Positions 17,199 to 25,348 of a DNA stretch of 48,844 nt are shown here, piece after piece. The stretch comes from a bacterium. GTDB lineage: Bacteria > Actinomycetota > Acidimicrobiia > Spongiisociales > UBA5794. The stretch spans positions 1 through 48,844 of the forward strand of contig JAAETI010000933.1 of assembly GCA_024228555.1 (NCBI GenBank), written 5' to 3'. The notes beneath the pieces are model-generated. The model saw only the letters and a list, made by a program, of their open reading frames with translations, searched no databases and had not been told where the DNA came from. The position numbers were made by a program, and so were the translations under genes. Position 1 is the stretch's first letter, and each line of letters starts with the position of its first letter.

Positions 17199-17426
17199 TC
17201 ACTGTCCATCTTCATTAACTGCGGTCACTCCGCGGAACTGGGTGACCCTCACGACCTCGCCATCTTTCAACTTCCGAACGTAGACCGGCTTATGTCTGTT
17301 GTCGAACCGTCTGAAGAGACTCCAGATCGAAATCGCCGCACCGATCGCGGTAACGATCGGTTGGCCGCGTCTGGCACCTCCGAAGAGGGCCTTCACACCT
17401 AGCGCAATAACGCGTTCAACGATCAC
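17199..17426 (-). CDS. Small membrane-associated protein of unknown function
   Basis: A 75-residue protein. The first part, IVERVIALGVKALFGGARRG, could be amphipathic; QPIVTAIGAAISIWSLFRRF is a short hydrophobic segment, and the rest is a basic soluble stretch with VYVRKLKDGEVVRVTQFRGVT, which looks like a small beta-rich tail. The GTG start overlaps the stop of the gene before it (GTGA). It lies in the run of four small membrane proteins ahead of trmI. No family is recognised. Confidence 0.7.
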   Translation of the reverse strand: MIVERVIALGVKALFGGARRGQPIVTAIGAAISIWSLFRRFDNRHKPVYVRKLKDGEVVRVTQFRGVTAVNEDGQ

Positions 17427-17620
17427 ACGCGGTAAATCTCGACTCGGGCACCGCCGGTCTTCTTGCCACGCCGTCGGCCGATCAAGAAGATCAATACGAC
17501 CGCAATCACAACACCTACCGCGATTGCGGTACCCGTTGTCTGCGCCTGGTTCTTGGTCTCCTCGACGATGTCTTCGATCTCACGCAACTTCGCTTCGAGA
17601 TCTGTTCGCTCTATCGCCAT
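17423..17620 (-). CDS. Small protein with coiled coil and single membrane helix
   Basis: A 65-residue protein. Residues 1-28 (AIERTDLEAKLREIEDIVEE) form a charged helix likely to be a coiled coil; residues about 30-50 are a membrane helix (TAIAVGVVIAVVLIFLIG); the end is strongly basic (RRRGKKTGG). The ATG at 17620 has a textbook AAGGAGGT site 6 bases upstream, and a longer in-frame ORF starting at 17725 is rejected for that reason. The start is 2 bases after the stop of the 104-residue gene. The topology suggests a bitopic membrane protein with the tail in the cytoplasm. Function unknown. Confidence 0.8.
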   Translation of the reverse strand: MAIERTDLEAKLREIEDIVEETKNQAQTTGTAIAVGVVIAVVLIFLIGRRRGKKTGGARVEIYRV

Positions 17621-17622
17621 TC

Positions 17623-17937
17623 TCAGACCTCCTTTACTTTTTCTTCTCGACCTGCGATCCCCACCATCACGCTGATCACCACCGCGATAGCCAGAGCACC
17701 GAGAATGTAGCCGAGAGCCGACCAATTAGGTCCGTCCGGCAACAGATAGATGATGCCCCGGGTCCCCGCTACTGCGAGCAAGAGTGCTCCCAAGGCAAAC
17801 ATGATTGATGCCGCGATCGTGAATCCGGCGAACTTTCCAAGCCGATTGCCAGCTTCGACCGTCTCTTGTCGCAGGTACTCCTTCGACATGTCGACGAACT
17901 CGGTTATCAACTGAGGTAGTTCGTTTGGTCCAGCCAT
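17623..17937 (-). CDS. Putative actinobacterial holin-X / phage-holin III-like membrane protein
   Basis: A 104-residue membrane protein: an N-terminal amphipathic stretch (ELPQLITEFVDMSKEYLRQE) then two hydrophobic helices, about residues 37-58 and 72-94, with a short polar loop (GTRGIIYLLPDGPN), and a charged tail. This shape is that of the 'holin superfamily III' group annotated widely in actinobacterial chromosomes, where a lytic role is not shown. It is the first gene of the tiny-membrane-protein/trmI unit and is divergent from the MFS exporter at 18041. It is not near any phage gene, so the holin label should be read as a family name only. Confidence 0.75.
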   Translation of the reverse strand: MAGPNELPQLITEFVDMSKEYLRQETVEAGNRLGKFAGFTIAASIMFALGALLLAVAGTRGIIYLLPDGPNWSALGYILGALAIAVVISVMVGIAGREEKVKEV

Positions 17938-18040
17938 TGTGAATCTCTCTTCGTGAGCACGCGTGCTACCCCGAGGCTACCCGATTTCGCGATCCCGGAT
18001 TGAATCGGAGGAGACGTAACCTGGCCGCAACGATGAACCG

Positions 18041-19357
18041 ATGCCCCAGCATTCATTATCATGCGATCCGATGCCATTCGTTGAACCGCCTGATCTAAGC
18101 ACTCTGAGGAATCTCAGCGGCAGTCAGCACCGTGCCCGCCCCATCGTCTGGGGACAGGCTGTTTCACTTCTCGGCGACTACGTAGCCTACGTCACAGTGC
18201 CGCTGTTCATGGTCCACCTCACAGGACGCGGTCTCGATCTTGGTCTCACCGCGGCCGCTGAAACCATCCCGACCCTGCTATTTGGGTTTACGGCAGGCGT
18301 GTTCCTCGATCGGTTCGCCATCAAACCAATCCTGATCGGTACAGACTTGTTGCGTGCCCTTGCGTTTGTTCTTCTTGCCATCGGGGCGGCCGGCGATAGC
18401 GCGTTGCCGTGGATGGTATTTCTGGCGGCGTTCGTGGTCGGATCTTTGGCAACGTTCTTCAACAGCGGTCTGGAGGCGTTGCTCCCCTCGGCGATACCCG
18501 AAGAACATCTCGTGACCATCAATTCGCATCTGGCATTGGCGAGAACGACTGCTTTCGCTCTGGGGCCGGCCCTCGGCGGAATCCTCATCTCAGTTGGGGG
18601 CGGCTTCCCCGTCGCCTTTCTTGCGAATGCAGCGACCTTCCTGGTCTCTGCCGCGTTGTTGGCAGGAGTCCGGGTCAAGGACAAGGTACGGGTAGACGAG
18701 GGCGAGCCATTCCTGGAATCGCTTCGCTCAGGGGTCGCATTCCTATTGCACCATCCCCAGCTGCGCTGGGTCACATTGGGGGCGGCGATAGCCAACCTGG
18801 TGTTCGCCCCCCTCGAGGCGCTGCTATTCCTCTTTGTCCCCGAGTACCTGGGAGCGACGTTCACTCCCCCCGCGTTTCTCGAGTTCCTCTTTGCCGACGA
18901 GGCTCTTGTCGGTCTCTTCATCGGCCTGCAGGCGACGGTTGGCAGCGCCATGATCTTCATGGGCCCGCGAATAGCCAAACGAGCCCACTTGGGACGAATG
19001 TTTGCAGTTGGCCTCTTTCTGTTCGGTGGCGGATTTCTGGTCATGGCGTTCTCCAACAGCTTCTGGGGATTCATCCCTGCCGGGATTGGTGTCGGTGGTG
19101 TGGGGTTCGCCAACATCGCGATCGTTACGATGCGGCAACGGCTGGCACCGCCTGAGATGTTGGGCCGAGTGGTGGCCGCATCCCGCACCATCGCCTGGTC
19201 ACTCATCCCGATCGGTGCAGCACTCGGCGGCGCTATTGCCGACTGGATCGGGCTTCTCCCCATCTATCTGATGGGCGGTGCGGGCGTCATCGTTACCGCG
19301 ATTGCCGTGATGCGCTCCGAAGTCTGGAGTGGGCCAACCCTCACATCAAAGCGGTAG
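18041..19357 (+). CDS. Major facilitator superfamily exporter
   Basis: A 438-residue transporter with about 12 hydrophobic segments in two halves joined by a charged loop (GVRVKDKVRVDEGE near residue 215). The first half contains the loop motif AGVFLDRFAIKPILIGTDLLRA, as in MFS proteins of the EntS/macrolide-efflux group. The glycine-rich motif ALGPALGGILISVGGG lies near residue 175. Substrate is unknown; relatives export siderophores or drugs. The start ATG at 18041 has no clear ribosome site; a second ATG at 18071 is equally possible and would remove 10 residues. The EamA-type exporter follows 69 bases later on the same strand. Confidence 0.85.
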   Translation: MPQHSLSCDPMPFVEPPDLSTLRNLSGSQHRARPIVWGQAVSLLGDYVAYVTVPLFMVHLTGRGLDLGLTAAAETIPTLLFGFTAGVFLDRFAIKPILIGTDLLRALAFVLLAIGAAGDSALPWMVFLAAFVVGSLATFFNSGLEALLPSAIPEEHLVTINSHLALARTTAFALGPALGGILISVGGGFPVAFLANAATFLVSAALLAGVRVKDKVRVDEGEPFLESLRSGVAFLLHHPQLRWVTLGAAIANLVFAPLEALLFLFVPEYLGATFTPPAFLEFLFADEALVGLFIGLQATVGSAMIFMGPRIAKRAHLGRMFAVGLFLFGGGFLVMAFSNSFWGFIPAGIGVGGVGFANIAIVTMRQRLAPPEMLGRVVAASRTIAWSLIPIGAALGGAIADWIGLLPIYLMGGAGVIVTAIAVMRSEVWSGPTLTSKR

Positions 19358-19426
19358 CCCGGCTAAGTTGCAACGCTCTGCACCAAGAAGGTGTTCATAT
19401 GGGTGAGACTTCATTGCGGGGGTTCC

Positions 19427-20335
19427 GTGGCGACAAGGGAAAAGAATCTGCTCGGGACTGCAACAGGTACCCACACCAACGCCTTTGGCCCGGTGGAGTG
19501 GGCCTTGCTTGCCGCGGTGGCCGCGATCTGGGGTTCGTCGTTCCTGCTGATTGCCGAGAGCCTGGAGAGTTTCGAGCCCGCTTTCATCACCGCAGGTCGA
19601 TTCGTTCTGGGCGTTGCCACGTTATCGGCCTTCCCGGCGGCTCGTCGTCCGATCCCTCGTCACGATTGGCCTTCGATCGGGCTTATCGCGGTCATCTGGA
19701 TGGCGCTGCCCATGTACCTATTCCCGGTTGCCCAGCAATGGATCTCGTCCTCGTTGGCGGGAATGATCAACGGTGCCGTGCCGCTATCTGCTGCCGTCGT
19801 TGCGGCGCTGATGCTGCGCAAACGGCCCGCCCGAGTTCAGGTTCTGGGTTTGGGAATCGGCTTCGCTGGTGTGGCTCTGGTTTCAGGCGGTGGCGGCAGC
19901 GCTGAGGAGAACGGCTATCTCGGAGTCGCTCTGCTGCTGTTTGCCGTTGCTTGCTACGGAGTCGGCATCAACATCGCCGTCCCACTCCAGCAACGATATG
20001 GCGCCCTGCCGGTGCTACTGCGTGCGCTCGGAGTTGCGGCACTGTTGACGATCCCGATCGGCCTGTTTGCGCTCCCCGATCAGTCCGCTTCCGTCTCCAG
20101 CTATCTGGCTCTGGCCGTGCTTGGCTCGCTGGGAACCGGGCTGGCGTTTGTGGCAATGACCACGTTGGTAGGGCGGGCGGGGGCCACCAGGGGCGCCGTC
20201 GCCACCTATTTCATCCCGATTGTTGCGCTCGTCCTCGGTATCGGCTTCCGCAACGAAACCGCATCCTTCGTGTCGGTACTCGGGATCGGATTGATCCTGA
20301 TCGGTGCTTGGTTCACCAGCCGCAAAGAGGTCTGA
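19427..20335 (+). CDS. EamA/DMT-family transporter
   Basis: A 302-residue membrane protein with ten hydrophobic helices in two EamA repeats: WALLAAVAAIWGSSFLLIAESLE at the start and GAVATYFIPIVALVLGIG in the last quarter, with the paired RFVLGVATL and 'GIGFAGVALVSGGG' helices between. The family (drug/metabolite transporters) usually exports amino acids or other metabolites; the substrate here is unknown. I prefer the GTG at 19427, which has GGGGG 4 bases upstream, over the GTG at 19391 that adds 12 atypical residues. It follows the MFS exporter and precedes lon; nothing shows that the three are linked in function. Confidence 0.85.
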   Translation: MATREKNLLGTATGTHTNAFGPVEWALLAAVAAIWGSSFLLIAESLESFEPAFITAGRFVLGVATLSAFPAARRPIPRHDWPSIGLIAVIWMALPMYLFPVAQQWISSSLAGMINGAVPLSAAVVAALMLRKRPARVQVLGLGIGFAGVALVSGGGGSAEENGYLGVALLLFAVACYGVGINIAVPLQQRYGALPVLLRALGVAALLTIPIGLFALPDQSASVSSYLALAVLGSLGTGLAFVAMTTLVGRAGATRGAVATYFIPIVALVLGIGFRNETASFVSVLGIGLILIGAWFTSRKEV

Positions 20336-20469
20336 GACGACGTTTCCCCCCGACGTCATTGTGAGCCTCTGCATGGGATAACATGAGTGCTATTGACATA
20401 GATTTAGTGGATAGAGGGAATAGCGATTCGGTTAGCCGTGTTGTCCTCTACCAAACGAAGGGACTCGTC

Positions 20470-22770
20470 TTGTCCGACATCACCACCACCAGCCTCCCCG
20501 TCTTGCCGCTACGAAGCGGAATCGTCTTCCCCCACATGGTCATCACAGTTGCGATCGAGTCCGATGCCGCCAAACGAGCCGTTGCCTCGGCGGAATCAAC
20601 CGGTGGCCGTCTTGTCCTCATCCCCGTGATCGACGGCGACTACTCACCAGTGGGGACGATTGCAGAGATCCAAGAGGTATCCGATCAGGGTGGCACGTCG
20701 GCCATCATCAGTGGCCTCAGTCGGGCCCGCATCGGTGCCGGCAGCTCGAGCAGCGACGACGTGCTCTGGGTCGAGGTTGAACCCGTGGCGGAATTGCTGG
20801 AGTACTCCCCCACCACCATCGAGAAATCCGCTGAACTTCGTGCCATTCTCGAAGAGATCCTGGACAAGCGCGGAATCCGCGGTATCGCCGAACGGATGCT
20901 CTCGACGGAGGATCCCGGCAACCTTGTTGACCTTCTCGTGTACTCCCCCGACCTCGAGCTCGCCCAGAAAGCACAGCTGCTCGAGACTCTCGACGTGGAG
21001 GATCGGCTCGATATCGCCATCGCATGGATGAGCGAGACCCTCGCTGGAATGACCATCAGGCAACGAGTACGCGACGAGGCTACCGAGAACATCGACAAGA
21101 ACCAGAAGGAATTCGTGCTACGCCAGCAGATGAAGGCTATCCGCAAGGAACTCGGCGATGACGACGCCACCGTTGTCGACGAATACCGCGAGAAGCTCGA
21201 AGCTCTGGATCTTCCAGAAACCGTTGCGGAGTCTGTTACCCGTGAGTTGCACCGACTTGAACGCCTCAGTGACCAGAGTCCCGAACACTCCTGGATCCGA
21301 ACCTGGCTCGACACCACTCTTGAGTTGCCCTGGGGCAAGGCGACCGCCGACAATCTCGATCTGCAATCAGCCCGGGTCGTTCTCGACGAAGACCACACCG
21401 GCCTCGACGACGTCAAAGATCGGATCATCGAGCATCTCGCCGTCCGCAAGCTCCGCCACGAACGTGGCCTGGAGAAGACAACCCACGGTTCGGGCACGAT
21501 CCTCCTGTTGGTCGGACCTCCTGGTGTCGGCAAGACCTCTCTTGGCGAGTCGGTAGCTCGCTCGCTTGGTCGTAGGTTCGTCAGGGTGGCCCTGGGCGGC
21601 CTGCGCGACGAAGCTGAGATCAGGGGACACCGGCGCACCTACGTGGGGGCCCGCCCCGGCCGCATTGCGCGGGCCATGATCGAATCCACCTCGATGAATC
21701 CAGTCTTCCTGCTCGACGAAATGGACAAGGTCGGAGGCGACTGGCGGGGCGACCCATCCTCAGCGCTACTCGAGGTGCTGGACCCTGAACAGAACCACAC
21801 CTTCCGTGACAACTACCTGGAGTTCGACCTCGACCTCTCTGACGTGATGTTCATTGCGACGTCAAACGTCCTGGAATCGATCCCCGCCCCACTGCTGGAC
21901 CGGACCGAAGTGATCCGCCTCGACGGCTACACCCTGGACGAGAAGGCGGAGATAGCCGCCACCCACCTACTCCCCCGAGTCGTTTCGCGGTCCGGTTTGA
22001 ATGATGACGAACTCGACGTTCCCGCCGATGCCATCCATGCGGTCGTCGATGACTACACCAGGGAAGCCGGGGTACGCAACCTGGAGCGCCAGCTGGACAA
22101 GCTCGTGCGCAAGGTCGCAACCAAGATTGCGGCAGAAGATGCGGAACCGCCAATCCGCATCGCCACCGAGGACCTCCGAGAACTGCTCGGCAAGCCAACG
22201 GTTCACCACAATGAGATCGGGGATCGGACCGCGGTGCCTGGTGTGGCGACCGGTCTTGCCGTCACCGGTGCCGGTGGCGATGTCCTCTTCGTAGAAGCCT
22301 CGACGATCCCTGGGGAACCAGGTCTAACTCTGACCGGCCAACTGGGTGACGTAATGAAGGAGTCCGCCCAGATCGCCGTGTCGTATGTTCGCGCTCATGC
22401 CGCCGATCTCGGCATCGATCCCAGAGATCTCGAAGGACGAATCCACCTCCACGTGCCCGCCGGCGCTATCCCAAAGGACGGCCCTTCGGCCGGAGTCACC
22501 ATGACCACAGCATTGGTGAGCTTGCTCACCAATCGTCAGGTGAAGGCGGAGGTCGGCATGACCGGCGAGGTGACTTTGCAGGGCAAGGTACTCCCGATCG
22601 GCGGCGTGAAGCAGAAGGTTCTTGCCGCCCACCGCGCCGGACTCCGCAAAATCATCCTGCCCGCACGGAACGAAGATGATCTCGATGATGTGCCGGAGTC
22701 GGTGCGCACCGAGATGACGTTCCACACCCCAACCGACATCGGCGAGGTCCTCGAGCTCGCTTTGGCCTAG
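20470..22770 (+). CDS. lon: ATP-dependent serine protease Lon
   Basis: A 766-residue Lon protease with an N-terminal substrate-binding domain (LPVLPLRSGIVFPHMV at the start), a helical middle, an AAA+ module with Walker A GPPGVGKT (about residues 349-356) and FLLDEMDK as Walker B, and a C-terminal protease domain with Ser673 in KDGPSAGVT and Lys716 in the GGVKQK motif forming the catalytic dyad. The TTG at 20470 has GAAGGGA 6 bases before it and puts the conserved N-terminus at residue 10; an ATG at 20383 in the same frame would add 29 residues rich in polar sequence and is less likely. It removes damaged and regulatory proteins. It is the second ATP-dependent protease in this window, alongside the proteasome. 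Confidence 0.96.
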   Translation: MSDITTTSLPVLPLRSGIVFPHMVITVAIESDAAKRAVASAESTGGRLVLIPVIDGDYSPVGTIAEIQEVSDQGGTSAIISGLSRARIGAGSSSSDDVLWVEVEPVAELLEYSPTTIEKSAELRAILEEILDKRGIRGIAERMLSTEDPGNLVDLLVYSPDLELAQKAQLLETLDVEDRLDIAIAWMSETLAGMTIRQRVRDEATENIDKNQKEFVLRQQMKAIRKELGDDDATVVDEYREKLEALDLPETVAESVTRELHRLERLSDQSPEHSWIRTWLDTTLELPWGKATADNLDLQSARVVLDEDHTGLDDVKDRIIEHLAVRKLRHERGLEKTTHGSGTILLLVGPPGVGKTSLGESVARSLGRRFVRVALGGLRDEAEIRGHRRTYVGARPGRIARAMIESTSMNPVFLLDEMDKVGGDWRGDPSSALLEVLDPEQNHTFRDNYLEFDLDLSDVMFIATSNVLESIPAPLLDRTEVIRLDGYTLDEKAEIAATHLLPRVVSRSGLNDDELDVPADAIHAVVDDYTREAGVRNLERQLDKLVRKVATKIAAEDAEPPIRIATEDLRELLGKPTVHHNEIGDRTAVPGVATGLAVTGAGGDVLFVEASTIPGEPGLTLTGQLGDVMKESAQIAVSYVRAHAADLGIDPRDLEGRIHLHVPAGAIPKDGPSAGVTMTTALVSLLTNRQVKAEVGMTGEVTLQGKVLPIGGVKQKVLAAHRAGLRKIILPARNEDDLDDVPESVRTEMTFHTPTDIGEVLELALA

Positions 22771-22865
22771 GGGGATCAGCGGGGTCGAACTCCCAGACTG
22801 CGTGGGCTGATACACCCTGGAGCACCGTCGTCCCTCAACTCGGACAGAGGACTCCGTAGCATCTT

Positions 22866-22894
22866 CGGTTCGAGCCACACAGACGGCTCAACCG
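22866..22894. terminator. Hairpin in the lon / small-membrane-protein convergent gap
   Basis: CGGTT-C-GAGCC and GGCTC-AACCG pair as a 10-bp stem with one bulged base and an 8-base loop, about 100 bases after lon. The gap 22771-23029 otherwise shows no credible gene. A second, weaker stem (CCCCTAT / ATA-C-GGGG, 22984-23012) lies just after the 41-residue gene and may stop the opposite transcript. Confidence 0.4.
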
Positions 22895-23029
22895 GCAACG
22901 ATGACGACCGCTACCTCACTCTCCGCAAGCGACACGCCGTCAAGACGATGCCATTGTCCAACGCTGCTGCCCAAAACTGTGCTCCCCTATTGCCAAAACT
23001 CGACATACGGGGGATATGGGATATGCGCT

Positions 23030-23155
23030 CTACTTGAATCCGCGACGAGTCTTGGCAGAGCTCTTGCCACGCCCGCGTGCCAACCAACCGATGAGGAAGC
23101 CGAAGATAACGGCCACCACAATCCATATAGTGATTTGGCCTGCGATGAAGAACAC
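23030..23155 (-). CDS. 41-residue membrane protein
   Basis: A short ORF with strong starting signals: GTG at 23155 with AAGGAGT about 6-8 bases upstream, and that ribosome site lies in the final codons of the OmpA-like gene (CTGAAGGAGTAA), only 4 bases away. The sequence begins MFFIAGQITIWIVVAVIFGF and continues LIGWLARGRGK, a single membrane helix followed by a very basic tail (RGRGKSSAKTRRGFK). It is therefore likely co-translated with the OmpA-like protein. I recognise no family; a small helper or regulator of an envelope protein is possible but unproven. Confidence 0.7.
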   Translation of the reverse strand: MFFIAGQITIWIVVAVIFGFLIGWLARGRGKSSAKTRRGFK

Positions 23156-23159
23156 GTTT

Positions 23160-24368
23160 TTACTCCTTCAGAGCCTTGAACTCAATACGCCGGTTGCGGG
23201 CCCGACCGTCCGACGTGCTGTTCGAGGCGATTGGTACGTCCTCACCGTAGCCCACGACAACGAATCGCACCGGATCGTGGCCGTTGGTGACCAGATAGTT
23301 GAAGGCACGCTGGGCGCGTCGCTCGCTGAGATCTAGGTTTTCCGCCGGATCGCCCTGATTGTCGGTGTGACCGGCGATCTCGATTGGCACCGCGGGGAAC
23401 TTGTCGAGCGCTTCGAGGATCTCATCGAGGAGCGCCCGACCCACCGATGTGAGCACATCGCTGTTTATCTCAAATTCGACAACCTTGCCCTCGATCAGCT
23501 CGTCGAGGTCTCCTTGGAGCTCAACTACCTGCTCCGGCGTGAAGTCGGGGGCGGCGGGAATCGACAGCCCGCTGGTGAACGCAAAAGTAGTTTCGGCGAT
23601 GACCACATCGATAGCGTCGCGAGCATCGCGGCGCTCTTGTCGTGTCTCGTACTCACCGCTTATCTGGACCAGGCGTTGCGATGCGTTGACGAACAATTGG
23701 CCTTCGTCAAGGGTTTCGCCACCGATCTCGATCAAGGTGAGAATCTTGGAGAGCCAGTCGCGCTCGCTGGACGCACCCTCCTTCAACGTCAACTCGTCCG
23801 CCGTCACGCCGCGTGAGAACACATCCTCGAGCTTGCTCGTGATGGCTCCGCGGGTGGCATCATCCGAAACCTCACCGCTAACGGTTGCGCTCCCGTTCGA
23901 CCACACAATCGTGATGGGCGCCGCGATGATGTCCGGGGTATCGATATCGATGGCAAGCAAGGTTTCGAGCTTGGGGTCTACCTCTCCGACACCTTCGATC
24001 TGGGCGACGGCAATCGGGATCGTCTCGATCAGGGTCCCCTCGCCGACTGTGCCCCTGATACTGAGGTCGAGACCGCTGGCTTCCACGGCAATATCGGTTC
24101 GATTGATGATCGTCGGATCGTCTTCCGAGACGGCAGCCACGTGAGCTGCGATGACCTGATCAGCCTCGGTCTCGAGATAATTCTCGATGGCGCTAATCCC
24201 AAAGAAGATCGCAAGTACGACAAGGACCAGCGTGCCGACGACTGTTGTGGAGATAAACATCCCCAACTCGACAAGTTCAGTCTCGCTGCTCCGACCCGGG
24301 AGAGGGGGCGGAGCTGACTGAGGGCCGCCGATTTGCTGCAGGCGATTTGAGACTTTCTTGCGTGCCAT
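23160..24368 (-). CDS. OmpA-like protein with membrane anchor and BON-like repeats
   Basis: A 402-residue envelope protein. The start at 24368 gives a basic, proline-rich N-terminus (ARKKVSNRLQQIGG, APPPLPGR), a membrane helix (about residues 33-55, MFISTTVVGTLVLVVLAIFFG), a long extracytoplasmic region with BON-like segments (LDLSIRGTVGEGTLIETIPIAVA; SATVSGEVSDDATRGAI), and a C-terminal OmpA domain (about 290-400) with EINSDVLTSVGRALLDEI, IAGHTDNQGDPAENLDLSE then RAQRAFNYLVTNG, and NRRIEFK. The OmpA fold binds peptidoglycan. The plan resembles mycobacterial ArfA/OmpATb. Longer frames upstream (to 24602) are unlikely to be coding. The downstream 41-residue gene uses a ribosome site inside this gene's end. 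Confidence 0.88.
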   Translation of the reverse strand: MARKKVSNRLQQIGGPQSAPPPLPGRSSETELVELGMFISTTVVGTLVLVVLAIFFGISAIENYLETEADQVIAAHVAAVSEDDPTIINRTDIAVEASGLDLSIRGTVGEGTLIETIPIAVAQIEGVGEVDPKLETLLAIDIDTPDIIAAPITIVWSNGSATVSGEVSDDATRGAITSKLEDVFSRGVTADELTLKEGASSERDWLSKILTLIEIGGETLDEGQLFVNASQRLVQISGEYETRQERRDARDAIDVVIAETTFAFTSGLSIPAAPDFTPEQVVELQGDLDELIEGKVVEFEINSDVLTSVGRALLDEILEALDKFPAVPIEIAGHTDNQGDPAENLDLSERRAQRAFNYLVTNGHDPVRFVVVGYGEDVPIASNSTSDGRARNRRIEFKALKE

Positions 24369-24492
24369 GTGATATCTACGGTGGGAAGTCGGACCCGTGT
24401 ATCGGGTCTGCCAGGTGGGCATAGTAACTGAAATGGGGCGATCCGGGACCAATTCGAAGGTAACGCCGACCAGCCATCTGCACCCGTCCGAT

Positions 24493-25173
24493 CTAGGCGA
24501 TCGCGGCCCCGCGGTCGGTGGTGGGGTTACCCAGTTCTCCGTTGTCGAGCACAACCTTGATCGCATCGTGCCGTTCGGCGCCGGTGGCGAGCATCTCGGC
24601 AACAGAATCCTGCAGCAGACGCAATGCCGCGGCTAACCGATCATGTTGCTGCTCTGCAGCTGCAACGATGCTGGCAGCTTCCGCCTCGGCCGCGGCCAGC
24701 ATCCGCTCGGCTTCGACGCGGATTCGGGCGACGGCGTCCTCGCCATCTGCGGCGGCTCGTGACTTCACCAGGACGGACTCACGCTCTGCTTCGGCCAGCA
24801 TCTGTGAGGCTTGGTCAAGCATCAGACCCGCCTGCGCACGAAGCTGCTCCGCCTCCTTGCTGGCCACATTGCCTGCGGCATCACTCTCAGCCTTGGCCAG
24901 AATTGCCGTTGCCCGCTTCTCGGCATCAGCAAGCATCAACTGTTTCTTCTCGACTGCCTCCAGGAAAGCATGCTCAACGCTCGATGAAGTCTTCCTGCTG
25001 CTCGCCAATTCAGACTCAAGCACCTTCAGCTTGGCGTGAAGGGCGGAATTCCGATCCTCGACCTCACGGACAGCGACTACCGCAGAGTCGAGAAACTCGT
25101 CGACTTCGTCGCGGTCATAGCCGCGCACAGCAAGTGTGAACTGCACTCCCTCGACTTCTGTCCATAGTTTCAC
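24493..25173 (-). CDS. DivIVA-like coiled-coil protein
   Basis: A 226-residue protein whose first 30 residues, QFTLAVRGYDRDEVDEFLD, match the DivIVA N-terminal lipid-binding domain (F-x-x-x-x-R-G-Y-D-x-x-E-V-D-x-F-L). A long alanine- and glutamate-rich coiled coil follows (about residues 35-195), typical of proteins that mark cell poles or division sites in actinobacteria. The GTG start at 25173 is preceded by GGAGACGGCT. It lies upstream of the OmpA-like gene on the same strand, 124 bases away. It might act in polar growth like Wag31, but it lacks a recognisable C-terminal domain, so an accessory role is equally likely. Confidence 0.82.
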   Translation of the reverse strand: MKLWTEVEGVQFTLAVRGYDRDEVDEFLDSAVVAVREVEDRNSALHAKLKVLESELASSRKTSSSVEHAFLEAVEKKQLMLADAEKRATAILAKAESDAAGNVASKEAEQLRAQAGLMLDQASQMLAEAERESVLVKSRAAADGEDAVARIRVEAERMLAAAEAEAASIVAAAEQQHDRLAAALRLLQDSVAEMLATGAERHDAIKVVLDNGELGNPTTDRGAAIA

Positions 25174-25219
25174 AGCCGTCTCCAGTCTATGAGCGGTATA
25201 GCTTCGCCGCTACCCTAAG

Positions 25220-25247
25220 TGTATCGGTAACTGCTGTGTGTGGTCAA
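25220..25247 (-). promoter_or_regulatory. Candidate promoter of the DivIVA-like gene
   Basis: On the minus strand TTGACC (25247-25242) and GATACA (25225-25220) are separated by 16 bases and lie about 47 bases upstream of the GTG start. Both elements fit the primary-sigma consensus in part; no other regulatory sequence was recognised in the gap to the VanW gene stop at 25349. Confidence 0.4.
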
Positions 25248-25348
25248 GCGATTCCTTGGAGCGCCAAATCTGGGTCGGAGGACCTACAAATCGAACCCGT
25301 CGCTAGGGGTCCGTTCGCCTATTGGACAGGATGTTGCAGTTCGTGCCG

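Noticed and set aside
17623-17937. Prophage remnant, because of the holin-like gene
   Set aside because: No phage genes, integrase or att-like repeats nearby; the family is common in actinobacterial chromosomes.
18187-19263. 358-codon minus-strand open frame
   Set aside because: Antisense to the MFS exporter; composition is Pro/Arg/Asn-rich with no fold-like pattern.
20383-20400. CIRCE half-site (GAGTGCTA) near the lon start
   Set aside because: The partner half TTAGCACTC is absent at the required 9-base distance.
20685-21638. 317-codon minus-strand open frame
   Set aside because: Antisense to lon, very Ser/Arg-rich, typical of a shadow frame.
22771-22894. tRNA-like pieces (GGTTCGAG on the plus strand; GTTCGACCCC on the minus strand) after lon
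   Set aside because: No matching acceptor stem, D arm or anticodon arm can be drawn on either strand; the region folds instead as a simple hairpin.
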